Source: Tilletia caries (Eukaryota > Basidiomycota > Exobasidiomycetes > Tilletiales > Tilletiaceae). From it: a stretch of DNA of 64,000 nt. The notes beneath the pieces are model-generated. The model was not told the DNA's origin. It worked only from the letters and a program-made list of their open reading frames with translations, and did not search any database. The stretch's first letter is position 1, and every line of letters starts with the position of its first letter. The DNA is taken from assembly GCA_032718865.1 (NCBI GenBank), contig JALUTQ010000005.1, positions 2,418,001-2,482,000 of the forward strand, given 5' to 3'. Positions 1 through 10,919 of the stretch are shown here, piece after piece. Made by a program: the position numbers and the translations under genes.

Positions 1-1707
1 ACTGGTTACACTCACTCCTCCTGAGGACTACGAGTGTCCCCCTGAGCTTCTCGACAGCATGGTGAGGCCCCCCCATGGCGCAGCCATCGCCTTGCGGATC
101 TACTGGGAACGGATCCACGAAGAGCCTCAAGAACTTCCACGCCCGTCGATGCTCATCCTGGACATATGTATCGATTACGAGGGGGATCACTTCAAATCTA
201 TCAACGACGTTCCCATCCTCATCTGGTGGTCTCTAAACTTCAACTTCTTTGTCTATTTGTTTGGTGAGTCAAACACAACCCCGGAACCCTGACTGCCTGA
301 CCAGCCAAGTACGAAGGAAGCTTATCAAACGTAATTATTTATATCACAAGGACCTGAGGGAAGCGGTGGTATCGGCCCGTCGGTTCTGAAGAATCTGCAA
401 ACGATCTCCGACCAGAAGGAGCTCGATCAGGCGCAGGAAGACGTACGTGAATGAATATAAGAGTCTTAACAGCACGGAACGAGGTCTGACTCTCCCTTCA
501 TCTACAGCTTTGGTGCTCAACCTCAAGCGATCTCGCAAGAACGGGCGACGGCCCACCTCTCTACCAATACGAACATTGTTGCTCGCGAATGCCAGCACCG
601 CCTGGTGCAGGAGCGTGAGTCTTCATACTTCATCACCAAAGCAAAGCTCTTGTCGGGAAATCCGAGACTGATCCTTCGTTTGATTAGCTTTGCGCGCGTT
701 ATTAGCACAAACGTCTTCAAGCAGGCCGACGGTCACATCATCGCCTCCGGCTCATGGCTTGAGCCCGGATCGCACAAGATCGTCCAGTCGTACTTCGACA
801 AGATACTCAAGAAGCCGACGTACTGCGCGAACCTTCGCGTCTCGACGAACACCGACACCTTTCTTGCGCTGGAACGACTATCTGCGCTCAGCCCTCCGGA
901 AAAGGAGATCATCAGCTTCCTCGACGATGCTCTTGACAAATATGGTCCTGAGTCGGTCCTCTACCTCAGCTGGGGCACGCTTATGGCGCCCTTCATGAAC
1001 CCTTGGCAGGCCGACGTCTTCATCGACGTGATGATCGAGAACAAGCGGCCCTTCGTCATGTCGCAAGCAACGGTAAACATGATCATGAACCCTGGCCTGG
1101 AGGAACGCTTCGAGAAGGCACGGAAGGCTGGGCTGTGTGCTACAGCGGCTTGGGTCCCTCAGGAGGCAGTCCTGCAGCACAAGGCTCTCGGTGCCTTCAT
1201 CACGCATGCCGGGTGGAACAGCACCTGTGAGGCTATCGTCTCTGCGACTCCCATGATCTTTTGGTGAGTTGCCTCTCGCCAGAACCGATCCACTCTCCTT
1301 TCCTGATCTGACCTGAACACTCGATGTTCAACAGGCCCTTCTTCTTCGACCAGCCTTTCATCGCATCGCAGTTCTCCGGCGGCTCCGAGCCCGTCGGTTG
1401 GCAGCTCTACGAAACTCGTGGGCCCAGCTTGCCCGAATTCCGCCCGTACCCTTTCCACGACGGACCGATGACGAGCGGGCTGGGCGAAACCATTCCGGTG
1501 CCCACGGGAACACCCGAGGCACTGCGCGCTGAGTTCGAGCGCGTCCTGATCCGGGAGGCAGCGGCCGGGTCGCCAGAGCTCAAGAAGCGCAAGGAGCGCA
1601 TGCTTGCCCTGCGCGACCGGTTCATCGAAAGCACCAAGCCAGGTGGAGAGTCGTACCAGTCTATCTCGGACGTGTTAACTCCCATCGGCTGCACCATTCG
1701 GGCGTGA
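1..1707 (+). CDS. UDP-glycosyltransferase, 5'-truncated by the window edge (copy A)
   Basis: GT1-family glycosyltransferase, which would transfer a sugar from a UDP-sugar to a small acceptor; the acceptor cannot be predicted. Inferred exons: <1-263, 351-442, 508-614, 688-1263 and 1335-1707, with GT-AG introns and consistent phases. The C-terminal UDP-sugar-binding signature is clear: the WVPQ motif, then [15 protein letters not shown], then a P-FFDQ motif after the last intron. Upstream are the family-typical LPRPS block and, in the third exon, a weak YQYEH/PPGAG segment. The first ~100 residues lie left of the window. All exons seen here are open, so this copy looks functional, unlike its partner at 54827-56776. 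The stop is TGA at 1705-1707. The long + strand frame around 605-690 runs through an intron. Confidence 0.85.
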
Positions 1708-2073
1708 TGCTCCCTCTGTACAAAGCTTTTTGCCGGGTCGTCGCACAAACGCCATCGTGTAGACATTTCGCTTTGAACTGTCGTTTTTGCTTTTGTAGAG
1801 TTGCGTTCCAAGTCAATTCAAGTGTGATTTCACAACTGTTTAGTCTCACGAGCTCGGCCTCTGGTCCCTTTACCTCTGTGCTTTCTGGGTCGTGATGCGT
1901 GTGAAGCATAAATCATGAAGCGTGACGAGGACAGAGGATGATGATGATGGGTTCTGAGATGCGAGGTGAAAGGACAGAATGAAACACGGGCCAGGCAGAA
2001 CGTTATGTAGTATACGATGGCTCCACTGTTGTTACATGTCTCGGCCAGGGTAGTTGGGACTGGCCTCAAAGGC

Positions 2074-2909
2074 TCAAGAAGAAAGCACGGTCTGGGTCGC
2101 AGATTCCGATCGAGCCAAGGACGACCTTCCGTTTCCAAGCTTTGACCCGGTAGCCTCTGATGGAGTCAAGGAAACAGCGAGGTCCTTGAGCTTGCCTGTG
2201 GGGAGGTCATGAATCCAGCCGTGTATGCTGATCTTGCTCATCACCCTCCCGCTCAGCGGCGACGTCTTCCCAGCCCAGTTGTCCTTGACGATGCCTGTCG
2301 CCGCAATCTGTCGCATGCTCTGTTCGATTGCTGCCACAGTGAGCAGGCGAACGAAGGCGGTCTGTTCGAGCTTGGCTACCTTCTCGTCCTCCCTGAGAGT
2401 CTTCGCGAGCTGCATGAGAGGGGCAAGGAATCGGCCGATAGCTCCTACAGGTGGTCCATCGCCTGTCATGACCGCCTTCGCGGCAGTGATCATACCACCA
2501 CACGTAGTGTGGCCGACGACGATGACTGGCTCGCACCAAGGGGGATGGGTCAAAGGCAGGCATACGTTCGTTCAGCATGACTCTACGAGCTAAGCATAAC
2601 GGAAGGGGTCATATTGCACTCACCGTTCTCCACGCCAAGGGCTTGTACAGCATACTCGAGCACACTGACGACGCTGTCGTCCTCCGGGTTGAACAGGCCG
2701 CCGATGTTCCTTGCCACGAAGATCTGTCCTGGTTCCGCCTCGGTGATGACGCTCTCGGGCACTCGGCTGTCGGAGCATCCGAGCCAGAGTACCTTAGGAG
2801 CCTGGCCTGCGACCATTTCCTTGAAGAGGCACGGATCCTTCCAGCTTGTCTCAAAGACCCAGTGCTGGTTGTGGCAGAGGAGCTCGGCGAGGGGCGATTC
2901 GGTGAACAT
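2074..2909 (-). CDS. Beta-class carbonic anhydrase (possible splice-phase defect)
   Basis: Zinc enzyme interconverting CO2 and bicarbonate. Exon 1 (2909-2624) starts MFTESPL and carries the zinc/active-site motif CSDSRVP and the ARNIGG motif. Exon 2 (2529-2074) carries the second zinc-ligand motif HTTCGG and runs to a stop at 2074-2076, so all ligands (Cys, Asp/Arg dyad, His, Cys) are present at normal spacing. Oddity: the canonical donor GTGAGT leaves one extra nucleotide, but the only plausible acceptor (TGCGAG just before 2529) opens exon 2 in phase 0. The junction is therefore off by one nucleotide. Either an unusual splice is used or the copy carries a 1-nt lesion. The last ~22 codons lie in DNA shared with duplication arm B, where the rest of the gene is missing. 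Confidence 0.82.
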
Positions 2910-3965
2910 GGTGTGAGAGCGATGATGAATAGGAGCAGAAGGAGAGGAGGATAGGACTGAGGATAAGGGTCAGGAGCTTCGAGTTCGGGATGGGACGCGA
3001 GAATATAAGTAGCTGACCACTGGTATTCGGGAGCAACGCTTGCCCGCGGTGTCGCGTGTGCGGCGGAAGTCATCGAGGAGGCGCGGCATCGCCAAGACCG
3101 TAGGCTCGAGTGACTTGGAAAGGCGATGCATATCAGCTACTACTGTTGTCGTAAGTAGTACAGCTTGGGCGTATGTACTTCGAACTTCACTTACATATTC
3201 AGTCGTCGAGACCCGGAGTGCTCAGAAGCTAGGGCCTAGGGGCATCTTGGCAATCGTAGGCGGATAGATGGAGGCACAACTCAGTGAGCTATTACGCGGA
3301 GAGGCGAAGAAGAATCGAGAGTCGGGTAGAGGAACAAGGAAGGAGATAGGAGACTTTGTCTATGGCAATTCAGCAAAGCGCGGAACGACCGATGCCGCCG
3401 AACGCTACGTTTGCTTGTTTCGTATGTTTGTTATGTAAAAGCGTCGACGCAATTTCATCTGGCATCGGAATTGGTACGTATGATCTCGCCTAGCAGACCT
3501 GTTGGACCTCCCAGCTCCACCACTTCGTCCTCAGCGCCTCAGCGCCTTCCACGCTTATGCATGGTTCTACGCCCCGTGAAGATGGGCCCGAAAATAGAAG
3601 GGATCGCTTCCCTTTCCAGGCGCAAGATTGCCTACAGATCCTCCCATCGAGGCAGATTACTGAGTGCGCCTGGCGTCCTGGAAAGTACAAAATCATGAGA
3701 CTGTTTGGGAAATCCCAATGAAGCACACGGGAGAATTGGAGACGGTGTGGCGACGTTGTTTGAGTACATACTTGAAGGCCGCTCGTTCTGGTACGCCGCG
3801 CTGTACGCTTCCGCGACTGAACTCGGATGGTACTCGGCAGTAATGGGCAGAAAAAGGTGTACCGAAATCTGAGGCCTTCATCGTTCGCTCCTTCGCCCAC
3901 CCGTCCCGTCCTTTGGTCGCTGCTGTCGCTTTCGATCCTATCGGTCTGCGGCTCCTTGTTCTCCT
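2910..3965. other. Intergenic spacer between carbonic anhydrase and F-box gene
   Basis: No convincing coding sequence. From about 3545 rightward the DNA matches arm B again (about 54000-54390, complement). From 2910 to about 3545 it is unique to arm A and probably holds the carbonic anhydrase promoter. Confidence 0.6.
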
Positions 3966-4691
3966 TCAGTAGTCGTCGTAATTAAAAAAATTGTTCTGGG
4001 TGACGGAAACCGAGCCTTCTGGAAGTAGGCTGACAGATAGCTCCTCCGTGCCGTCCGGATATGGATTCACCCAAATCATCGACCGGTCACGGCACAATAA
4101 CCGTATCCGCCACCGACTCTCGAGCTCAAGAAGCGCAGACGCAAGTCGTTCGATCGTGATAGGTCCATCCGAGTCCCCTTCGATATTTTCAAGCTCGATG
4201 AGTTTAGAATCCTTGTGAAGGAGAATCTTGCAGTCTTGGCGAAACTGGAACTTCTGAGCGATGACTTGCAGGCGCTTGACGGCAGGGCAGGTAGCACTCT
4301 CGTCGCGAGCGGCCAAGCTGGCCAAAGGGACACATAACCGCTCGACCACCGTGGAGGCTTTGTTGTGGAGGAAAAACTCTTCACTTTCGTCCCGCACGCA
4401 CCATCGGGCTTCTTGAATGACTGGATGCAAGCGCACGCTGGTACCAGTGCTGGTGTGGGTACCGCTCCCTTTGGCGAGCAGGATCAGCTCATCCGTGCTG
4501 AGTGGCCGAAGCGTAGACCGGAAAAGGGCTTTGTCGAAGAGTGCGCCTTCCAAGAGCCTCTTGAACGACTTGCAGACGCGTTGGAGTTTCTTGAGCGTGA
4601 AGTAGTCGCAGCTTTGCAGAATGTGTGCTTGGAGCTCTACAGGCAGACGAAGAAGTGGTGAGCTTGGTCTGAGATCGATGCGGGACGCCAT
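3966..4691 (-). CDS. F-box-like protein (copy A)
   Basis: Single-exon protein of 241 residues starting MASRIDLRPSS. Residues about 12-60 fit an F-box: LP-ELQAHIL, then CDYFTLKKLQRVCKSFKRLL, the hydrophobic/Leu-rich pattern that binds Skp1 in SCF ubiquitin ligases. The remainder is a ~180-residue domain I do not recognise, with no leucine-rich or WD repeats, ending in an acidic/aromatic tail (NYDDY). It is nearly identical to the gene at 53249-53992, differing mainly in a Ser/Thr-rich loop near residue 80 and a two-residue indel. Both copies being open suggests both are expressed or recently duplicated. Substrate unknown. Confidence 0.75.
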   Translation of the reverse strand: MASRIDLRPSSPLLRLPVELQAHILQSCDYFTLKKLQRVCKSFKRLLEGALFDKALFRSTLRPLSTDELILLAKGSGTHTSTGTSVRLHPVIQEARWCVRDESEEFFLHNKASTVVERLCVPLASLAARDESATCPAVKRLQVIAQKFQFRQDCKILLHKDSKLIELENIEGDSDGPITIERLASALLELESRWRIRLLCRDRSMIWVNPYPDGTEELSVSLLPEGSVSVTQNNFFNYDDY

Positions 4692-4990
4692 TGTCGCAAT
4701 CTGTGTGTGAATGTGAGAATGCGGGATGGAAATGATGAACGTCCTCGTCCTCGTAAGTATAGACGTATGGATGTTTTGTGGGTGCGAGGTTCTGGATCGT
4801 AAGTATGGACGTACATACGGATCTTTGGTGCGCCGTGCGAGAGCTGCCAGCGGAGGTTCGGGACGCTGGATGTGGCGTGGGAAAGATGCAACTCAAATCA
4901 ACGACACCGAGTCTGATCTGGTTTCTCATCTCGGGCCGAACATTGGGGCTGAAGTCGCCGAGATCCTCGTCTGTCTGTGCCCGTCTGTGC

Positions 4991-5601
4991 ATCGAGCAGT
5001 GTTGTGGTAAACTGAGAGGAGCTGGCCTGTGCCACGACCATTGACTCCCTTTTTGCCCTCTATCACCATCCTCTTTTCCCTTCCCTTTTCCTTACCTTGC
5101 TACGCGTTTCCCTTCCATCAATGAGCAGACACCGCTCTGATCCCGCTCTATGTCCTTCTACGACCTTCCACTGTCTCGAGGCTCGGCCATTGCGCCTTCT
5201 CATAGTGACCCGGCTGTGGGCCGGAGGATTCCCCAGTCTCTGCCTCCGGAGCTTGTTCGAGCATCGTGGCAGGTGCCTAGGTGCCCAGGAATCAGGATGC
5301 ACTTTAAGTATGACTTATGTACTTTGTTTTTGAGACTCAAGCTTCGGCTCAGAAAAAGGGCCTCGGGACCTCATAGCAAAACACGGAACCTGGTCACGAG
5401 GTCACGCGGTCACGATCGACTTCCCTCAAAGACTGTGACCTGAGGAGAAATGGAAAGGAACGCTTCCCGAATTGGCCTTGTATGAAGCATTGGCAACGCG
5501 CTTCTTTCTTCTTCCTGACAGCTGACAGCGTGCTTTCATTTCAGGCCTTGAACTGACTTCTATCCCCCTCGGCCCCTTTCTGCGATATTCGATTTGCCAT
5601 T
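4991..5601. other. Non-coding spacer right of duplication arm A
   Basis: No gene supported. Short open frames overlap on both strands without conserved motifs or splice structure. This is unique sequence marking the end of the duplicated arm. Confidence 0.5.
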
Positions 5602-6090
5602 TCACCCTCTGCAGCAGGACAACATAAAGGAAGGCCAAGTGCTTCCACAAGGGAGGCGGGCGAGAAGGACTTCAAATCTCCGTCCGGCGTCCACCCACAA
5701 CCAGCAAAGCTCCCATGTCCCATGTCCCAAAAGGTCGTCGACTGGGTTCCATCTCGCGTTCTCCCCACCGACGACTGTCAGCACAAAGACGATCCCATTG
5801 GCCGCTGCCGCGAGTCCAAAGCCGCAGTAGAGCGACTTGAACCCGCCGAAGAAGTCCAAGAGCGCGCCGATGTCGTTCTCGACTTGAGCCCTGTCCTCCT
5901 CCTCCTTGTTGCTCATCTGCATCGGCGGCTGCATCGGCGGCTGCATCGGCGGCTGCATCGGCGGCTGCATCGGCGTCTGCTTTTGCTTCTTCTTCTTATC
6001 CGAGGCCGAGGAAGGGTCACTAAGTCCATACGCCCGCCGTCTGCATTGCTCGGTGACGATGCGGAACATGGTCTCACGACGCCTGCGCAT
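5602..6090 (-). CDS. Hypothetical protein with PPMQ repeat (doubtful gene)
   Basis: Open frame of up to 162 residues on the minus strand. It has a basic start (MRRRRETMFRIV), a lysine/glutamine stretch, five PMQP-type tetrapeptide repeats encoded by a 12-bp minisatellite, an acidic segment (NKEEEDRAQVEND), then a hydrophobic stretch (FGLAAAANGIVFVLTVVGG) that could be one membrane segment. I do not recognise the family. The plus strand is open over the same repeat because a 12-bp repeat stays open in several frames, so the case for coding is weak. Neighbouring genes to the right are decayed, so this may also be a relic. Confidence 0.25.
   Translation of the reverse strand: MRRRRETMFRIVTEQCRRRAYGLSDPSSASDKKKKQKQTPMQPPMQPPMQPPMQPPMQMSNKEEEDRAQVENDIGALLDFFGGFKSLYCGFGLAAAANGIVFVLTVVGGENARWNPVDDLLGHGTWELCWLWVDAGRRFEVLLARLPCGSTWPSFMLSCCRG
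5917..5976. repeat. 12-bp minisatellite, five units
   Basis: Five head-to-tail copies of CTGCATCGGCGG (last copy ends GT). Read on the minus strand they encode the PMQP repeat of the doubtful gene at 5602-6090. Confidence 0.9.
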
Positions 6091-7509
6091 GCGACGGGCC
6101 AGCCTTCGGCGGAGAATCGGATGCCGAGGGTGGAGGTGCTGACGATGGCGTGGGAGGGGATGAAGCCGGGCAGCTCATCCAAACTGGCACCACTCATCAC
6201 CACCCCTACGCAAGTGAACACATATACAGGAATTCTACAGCGCCCACAGCAACGACGCCCTCCTCGTCGCAAACTAATCCGCCTTCAAGCACATGGGCTC
6301 CAGCAGTAAAAGGCAAGGTCTGCCCTCGTGCACGCTCGGGCATACGGCTGCGCGCACGTTTTTGACGGAGGCGCTTACGGCGCGGCAGAGGCGGGTCGAG
6401 ATTGGGGAATGCGGGTGGGAAGCGGAATAATTTGTGGTCGATCTCTAGACAGGAACGTTAGGTGAGGAGCCCAGGCAGGGAATGAGGGAACGCTGGACTT
6501 GGGGAGACTGAAGATTCATTTCTTTTCCCACCGCGCTTTTCGTGGAAAGGCGACCCCAGGCAACCTTCGGGGCATCGAGGATCTCCTCTTCGTCAATGTC
6601 GACATCCTGAGCGCCCCGATCGTCATGGCTCTCGAGATCAAGATAGAGAACGGAGTGAAGCATGTAGGCGCTGCGACCCACTTCAAGCCGATTCCATTGG
6701 CAAGAACATCGAGACTGACCTCGCACGGCTGCTTAGCGAAGACTCGACCCGGACCGGAGCCGGTACGTATCAGTGCCTTCTCACACCCCCACATCCCACC
6801 GATCTTAACTCTGCATGATCCCACTTTTACAGCTGAATTCGATCAGAAGATCGCAATGGGCGCCGCCAACGCACTGCTCTGACGACGAAGCCAACTTTGG
6901 CAAGTTCTCCATCAGCACGTACGATCTCTTCCACTACCTGCATCTGGACAGCTCGGCCGGGCGCGCGCTGAACTTGTTCCCAGAGACGGGTCAGACGGGG
7001 CATGGAAAGAACACGAGTCTGTATGGATTGCTTAATTATTGTAAGACGGCGCAAGGAGGTACGGATGTTGGCGCAGTGGCTTAAGCAGCCTTTGGTCGCG
7101 GCAGAATGTTCAGGTGAGCCATTACCTCGGCTCCCAGGATTCAAACCGGGGGTTTTCTGACCCTAACGCCCAAAAACTCTACAGCAGGGTGCACTGCTGC
7201 AATAAGTTTGTACCCAAACAATTTTTGAGAACATTTCATGACACCTTCGCTCCTTGCCAACATGCACGACCACATAACACATGATACTGATATCACAGAC
7301 CGACGAACTGCGCTATCTGCCGGACTTGTACCGCATCAGCAAGCGTCTGCAGCGTGGCATCGCCAAGTCTCGAGGATGTTGTCCGGCTTTACCAGGCCAT
7401 CATGCGGCTGCCGAAGCTGGTCGAGCTTCTGGTCGATGCGGAGACGCCGTCTCAGAAGGAATCATAGCGATCTGTTGAAGCGGAAGTTCACGTCTGTGAT
7501 GCAGGTGAG

Positions 7510-7880
7510 ATAATATACTAGTTGTGTACTAGCAAATGAGGACAGTAGAGTATTGATTCGATGCCGAGAGCCAGGAAGTACAAGTGCAGGGAGCAGCGAG
7601 AAAGGGACGAGGACGAGAGAGAGAAGGCACTCGGCCGAGAGAGGACAAAGGGAAAGGTAGCGACGTGAGGGGAGCGAGCGAGAAAGATAAGAGAGAAAGG
7701 GAGATAAGATAGTGAGTCCACGTGGAGTTGCCACGTGGAACCACTATCTCCGGAAGCGAGAGCAGTAGAGAAAGAGAAAGAAAGGAAGGCTTGACCCGTC
7801 TAGCACATAGCTAGTCAACCCCATCTAGCACAGATAAAGGGAACCTTGGCTTCGTAGAAGGACCTCCATGTTCCGCTCAC
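7510..7880. other. Purine-rich insertion inside a former MSH2 intron
   Basis: Between MSH2 segments KRKFTSVMQ (ends about 7505) and FSDLVEATLDL (about 7930) lies ~400 bp, much longer than the usual 50-90 bp introns here. It is rich in GAGA/GGGA on the plus strand and includes a short inverted repeat around GTCCACGTGGAGTTGCCACG (about 7717). It looks like an intron swollen by an unidentified insertion. Confidence 0.5.
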
Positions 7881-9195
7881 ACTGAAACTATTCCATCCTC
7901 TGGAGGCAGGGCCACCAAAACACCTTGCAAAACTTCTCCGATCTGGTAGAGGCTACCCTCGACCTCGACGAGCTCGCCAACCACCACTACGTCGTCAAGG
8001 CCATACGGGACGAGCTGGATGGCGTACGTGACTCGTTGGATGACTTTCATCGGCAGGCGGGCAAGGATTTGAAGTTGGACATCGAGAAGAAGCTGCAGCT
8101 GGAGAGACGCATGGGCACTGCTTGATGGTGACCCGGGGTGTGAGTTCAATCCACGGGGTGTGGGTTCCACGATTGAGTTAATGTGGACTGGGTTACTGAC
8201 GCGCTCTTCAACTTTTGGTAGGACGCGAACGTGGTCAAGGAAAAGAAGCAGAACTCTGAAATCACTACTGTGAAGGTGAGCGGCCGCCGTATGGATTTTT
8301 GTGATCTTGGACTCCTTGCTGAACATGGCGACGTTCCTCACAGGAGGTCTCCACTTCACCACGTCGACACTGTTGTGAACATTCTACCACTATACTAAAA
8401 GGTGAGACCAGTCTCGACCCAAGTGTCATGGATGATGCATATATCCAACAGACACTGCGCGGTCTGAACGATCGCTTCGCTTGTCTGACATCCGAGTACT
8501 CCGAAAAACAAAGCGGCGTGGTGAAGGAAGTGGTGTCGATTGCAGGTGAGTTGGTCTTGGACAGCATTTCCCATGTCCTCTTATCCTCGGACTTGAATTG
8601 TTGACTCTCTCCTGATGCACGCTTGCGCCAGCTTCCTACTGTGCACCTCTCGAGCAACTCAACGTGGTCATCGCTGAGTTGGGCGGGATCGTAAGGGATG
8701 TTCAAAAGCGTGGTCATGGAGAGAGATAACGTGCTAGAAAATTCCTGACTGGGGTCCATAACGTGCTCTCTAGCAGCTTCGCATACATCTCGGTGAATGC
8801 GGCTATACCGTACGTCAAGCCGATCCTGCACGAGCGCGGGACCGACGCGTTCGTCTCGATTAAGGAGGGCAGACATCCCTGTCTGGAAATGCAGGACGAG
8901 ATCAGCTTGATCCCGAACATCACGGACCTGAGCATGGGCGGAAAGAGCACGTACATCCGCCGAGTTGGCGCCATTGCTCTCATGGCGTAGACGGGGTGCT
9001 TCGTGCCCGCGGTAGAGGATGTGGAGTTGCCGATCTTTGACTGCACACTTGCCCGGGTTGGCGCTGGGAACAGTCTGCTAAAGGGTGTCAGTACGTTCAT
9101 GGCGGAGATGCTGGAAACTGCGACGATTCTCGAGGTGAGTCCAACCAGTGCTTGCGCATGTGCACGCCTTCGAGGTGTGATTTGACAAACTTTGA

Positions 9196-9288
<93 letters not shown>

Positions 9289-9806
9289 TGAGTCATCTCT
9301 TTAATTACAGAACAAAGTTAGACTTCTGACGAACGATCTCGACGGGGCTCCACAGATGGATCACAACGAAGATCTGCTGCAAGACGCTCCTCGCCACGAG
9401 TTGACCAATCTGGCGACACAACAGAAGCACGTCAAGTATCTGCATGTTCTCGCGCACGTCAGCGAACGTTCTGTCGACCACGTCAAGGAGCGAGACATTG
9501 ATTAGCTGTACCGCGTCGAGCCCGGGGTCAGCGATCAGAGTTACGGTATTCACGTTGCTGAGCTTGCGCACTTCCTGCCGTCGGTCATCAAGCTGGCGAA
9601 GCGGAAAGCTGGGGAGCTCGAGAGCTTTGGTGAGTTTCCCTGCAGATGATCGCTTTGAAGGAGAACGATCAGAGCTGATTCATTCTTTGGTGAAATTACG
9701 ACCCCACCACAGATGACGAGGCGGCCGTGCTGGACACGAAGCTGATCCAAGAGTTCCAGCCGACACTCGCATCAAGGTTGACTGCGATGACGGGGAGCAT
9801 TGCTAT

Positions 9807-10593
9807 TAAGGATGGGCGCGGAGTAAGCCCCGGAGTGGGTTTCCCGGAGTTCCCCGACTAGTCGGGGCCTCACTCCGGGAGTACGGAGTACGGAGTGCAT
9901 TTTCGAGGATTTACTCCCGCTGATTGAATTCTGCAGGAGTACGGAGCGCAAGCCTGTCATGTCCCCGGAGTACGGAGTACGGCAAGGCCTGGAGCTAACT
10001 TTTCGCCGGAGTACGGAGTGACTAGCTCGAATGCCAGACGGAGTGCGGAGTTCCCCCGAAACTCCGGGGCGCTCCGGGGCCTTGCCTTTTTCAAAATCGG
10101 GTCGCAATTCTGAAAATTTCAGTCAGAAATGGTCATATTTTGCTCTGATTTTCAAAAACATTGGCAAAATTATTTTTCAGATTTCTCATTTGGGGTTCAT
10201 ATTGGGTGTTGGTGAGCTCTACGACCGTCAACGATGATTCTGTCGAACAAACACGTGGATGGAAGGGCGGCAATCAATGTTAGGGTCCCGATTTCTCAAG
10301 TTTTGTAGGACCTCTGCGAACGTTCCCCGGAGTACGGAGTTTCGGGGGAGTAGTCGCGCTCCGTCACCCCGGAGTGCGGAGTGGACTTTGAAATTTTACT
10401 AAATTTAGCCGGAGTACGGAGCTGGCGCAATGAGATGGGGGGATTTTGTGCGGAGCGCGGAGTGGAGTTGGGGCGACTGCCTAAAAATGAGCGGAGTACG
10501 GAGCGCGAAAATGCATCTCAAAATCAGCCGGAGTCAGCCGGAGTAGGGGCCCCGGAGTACGGAGCACTCCGGGGCCCTCCGCGCCCATCCTTA
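9807..10593 (+). mobile_element. hAT-like non-autonomous element, family 1, copy A
   Basis: A 787-bp element with terminal inverted repeats starting TAAGGATGGGCGCGGAG, flanked by a perfect 8-bp target duplication ATTGCTAT (9799-9806 and 10594-10601). Both ends carry many copies of CGGAGTACGGAG-type motifs, and the AT-rich middle has no transposase. The 8-bp duplication and the short TIR point to the hAT superfamily. It sits in the last MSH2 exon. Removing it with one duplication restores an open frame (GSIAI joined to EEGEEDDDE), so the insertion is clean. Two more copies lie at 15412-16173 and 20685-21460 in the opposite orientation. Confidence 0.93.
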
Positions 10594-10919
10594 ATTGCTA
10601 TCGAGGAAGGCGAAGAGGACGACGACGAAGATGGACCGGCTTCGACCACCCCGAGCGCGAAACGACGCAAGCTGGTCAGTACCGCGGCTACCTCGCAGGC
10701 CGAGTTGGCCGAGCTCAAGCGCACGGTTGCTGAGTTTAGGGAGCGGATGGAGGCTCAGCCTTGGACGGCGAAGATCCTTGCCTGATACTCACCTCGTGAG
10801 GCGTGGGTCGACGTCATGGTGGGAAGAAAGGACGCCTCATCGCCTCATCCCTTGGAAGCTCCCCTTTCGCTCTTCCTTTCTGACCACATCATATACCAGA
10901 CACCCATCCTCACGAGTCA

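Larger units (their letters stand above)
1..4990. repeat. Left arm (A) of an inverted segmental duplication
   Basis: The order glycosyltransferase(+), F-box(-) in this segment recurs in reverse orientation at about 53025-56550, with near-identical coding and non-coding stretches. For example, the intergenic DNA at 1905-2135 matches the complement of about 54400-54650, and the F-box leader at 4700-4990 matches 53025-53248. The arm continues beyond the left edge of the window: position 1 corresponds to about 56545 in arm B. The right boundary lies near 4990, where similarity stops. Arm A contains a block (about 2140-3545) holding most of a carbonic anhydrase gene that is absent from arm B. Confidence 0.9.

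Noticed and set aside
5917..5976. CRISPR-like regularly repeated units
   Set aside because: The 12-bp units are contiguous with no spacers, in a eukaryote; this is a minisatellite.
7105..7175. tRNA-like sequence (B-box-like GGTTTGAATCC on the minus strand)
   Set aside because: It lies in an MSH2 intron, and no acceptor stem, D-arm or anticodon arm can be formed around it.
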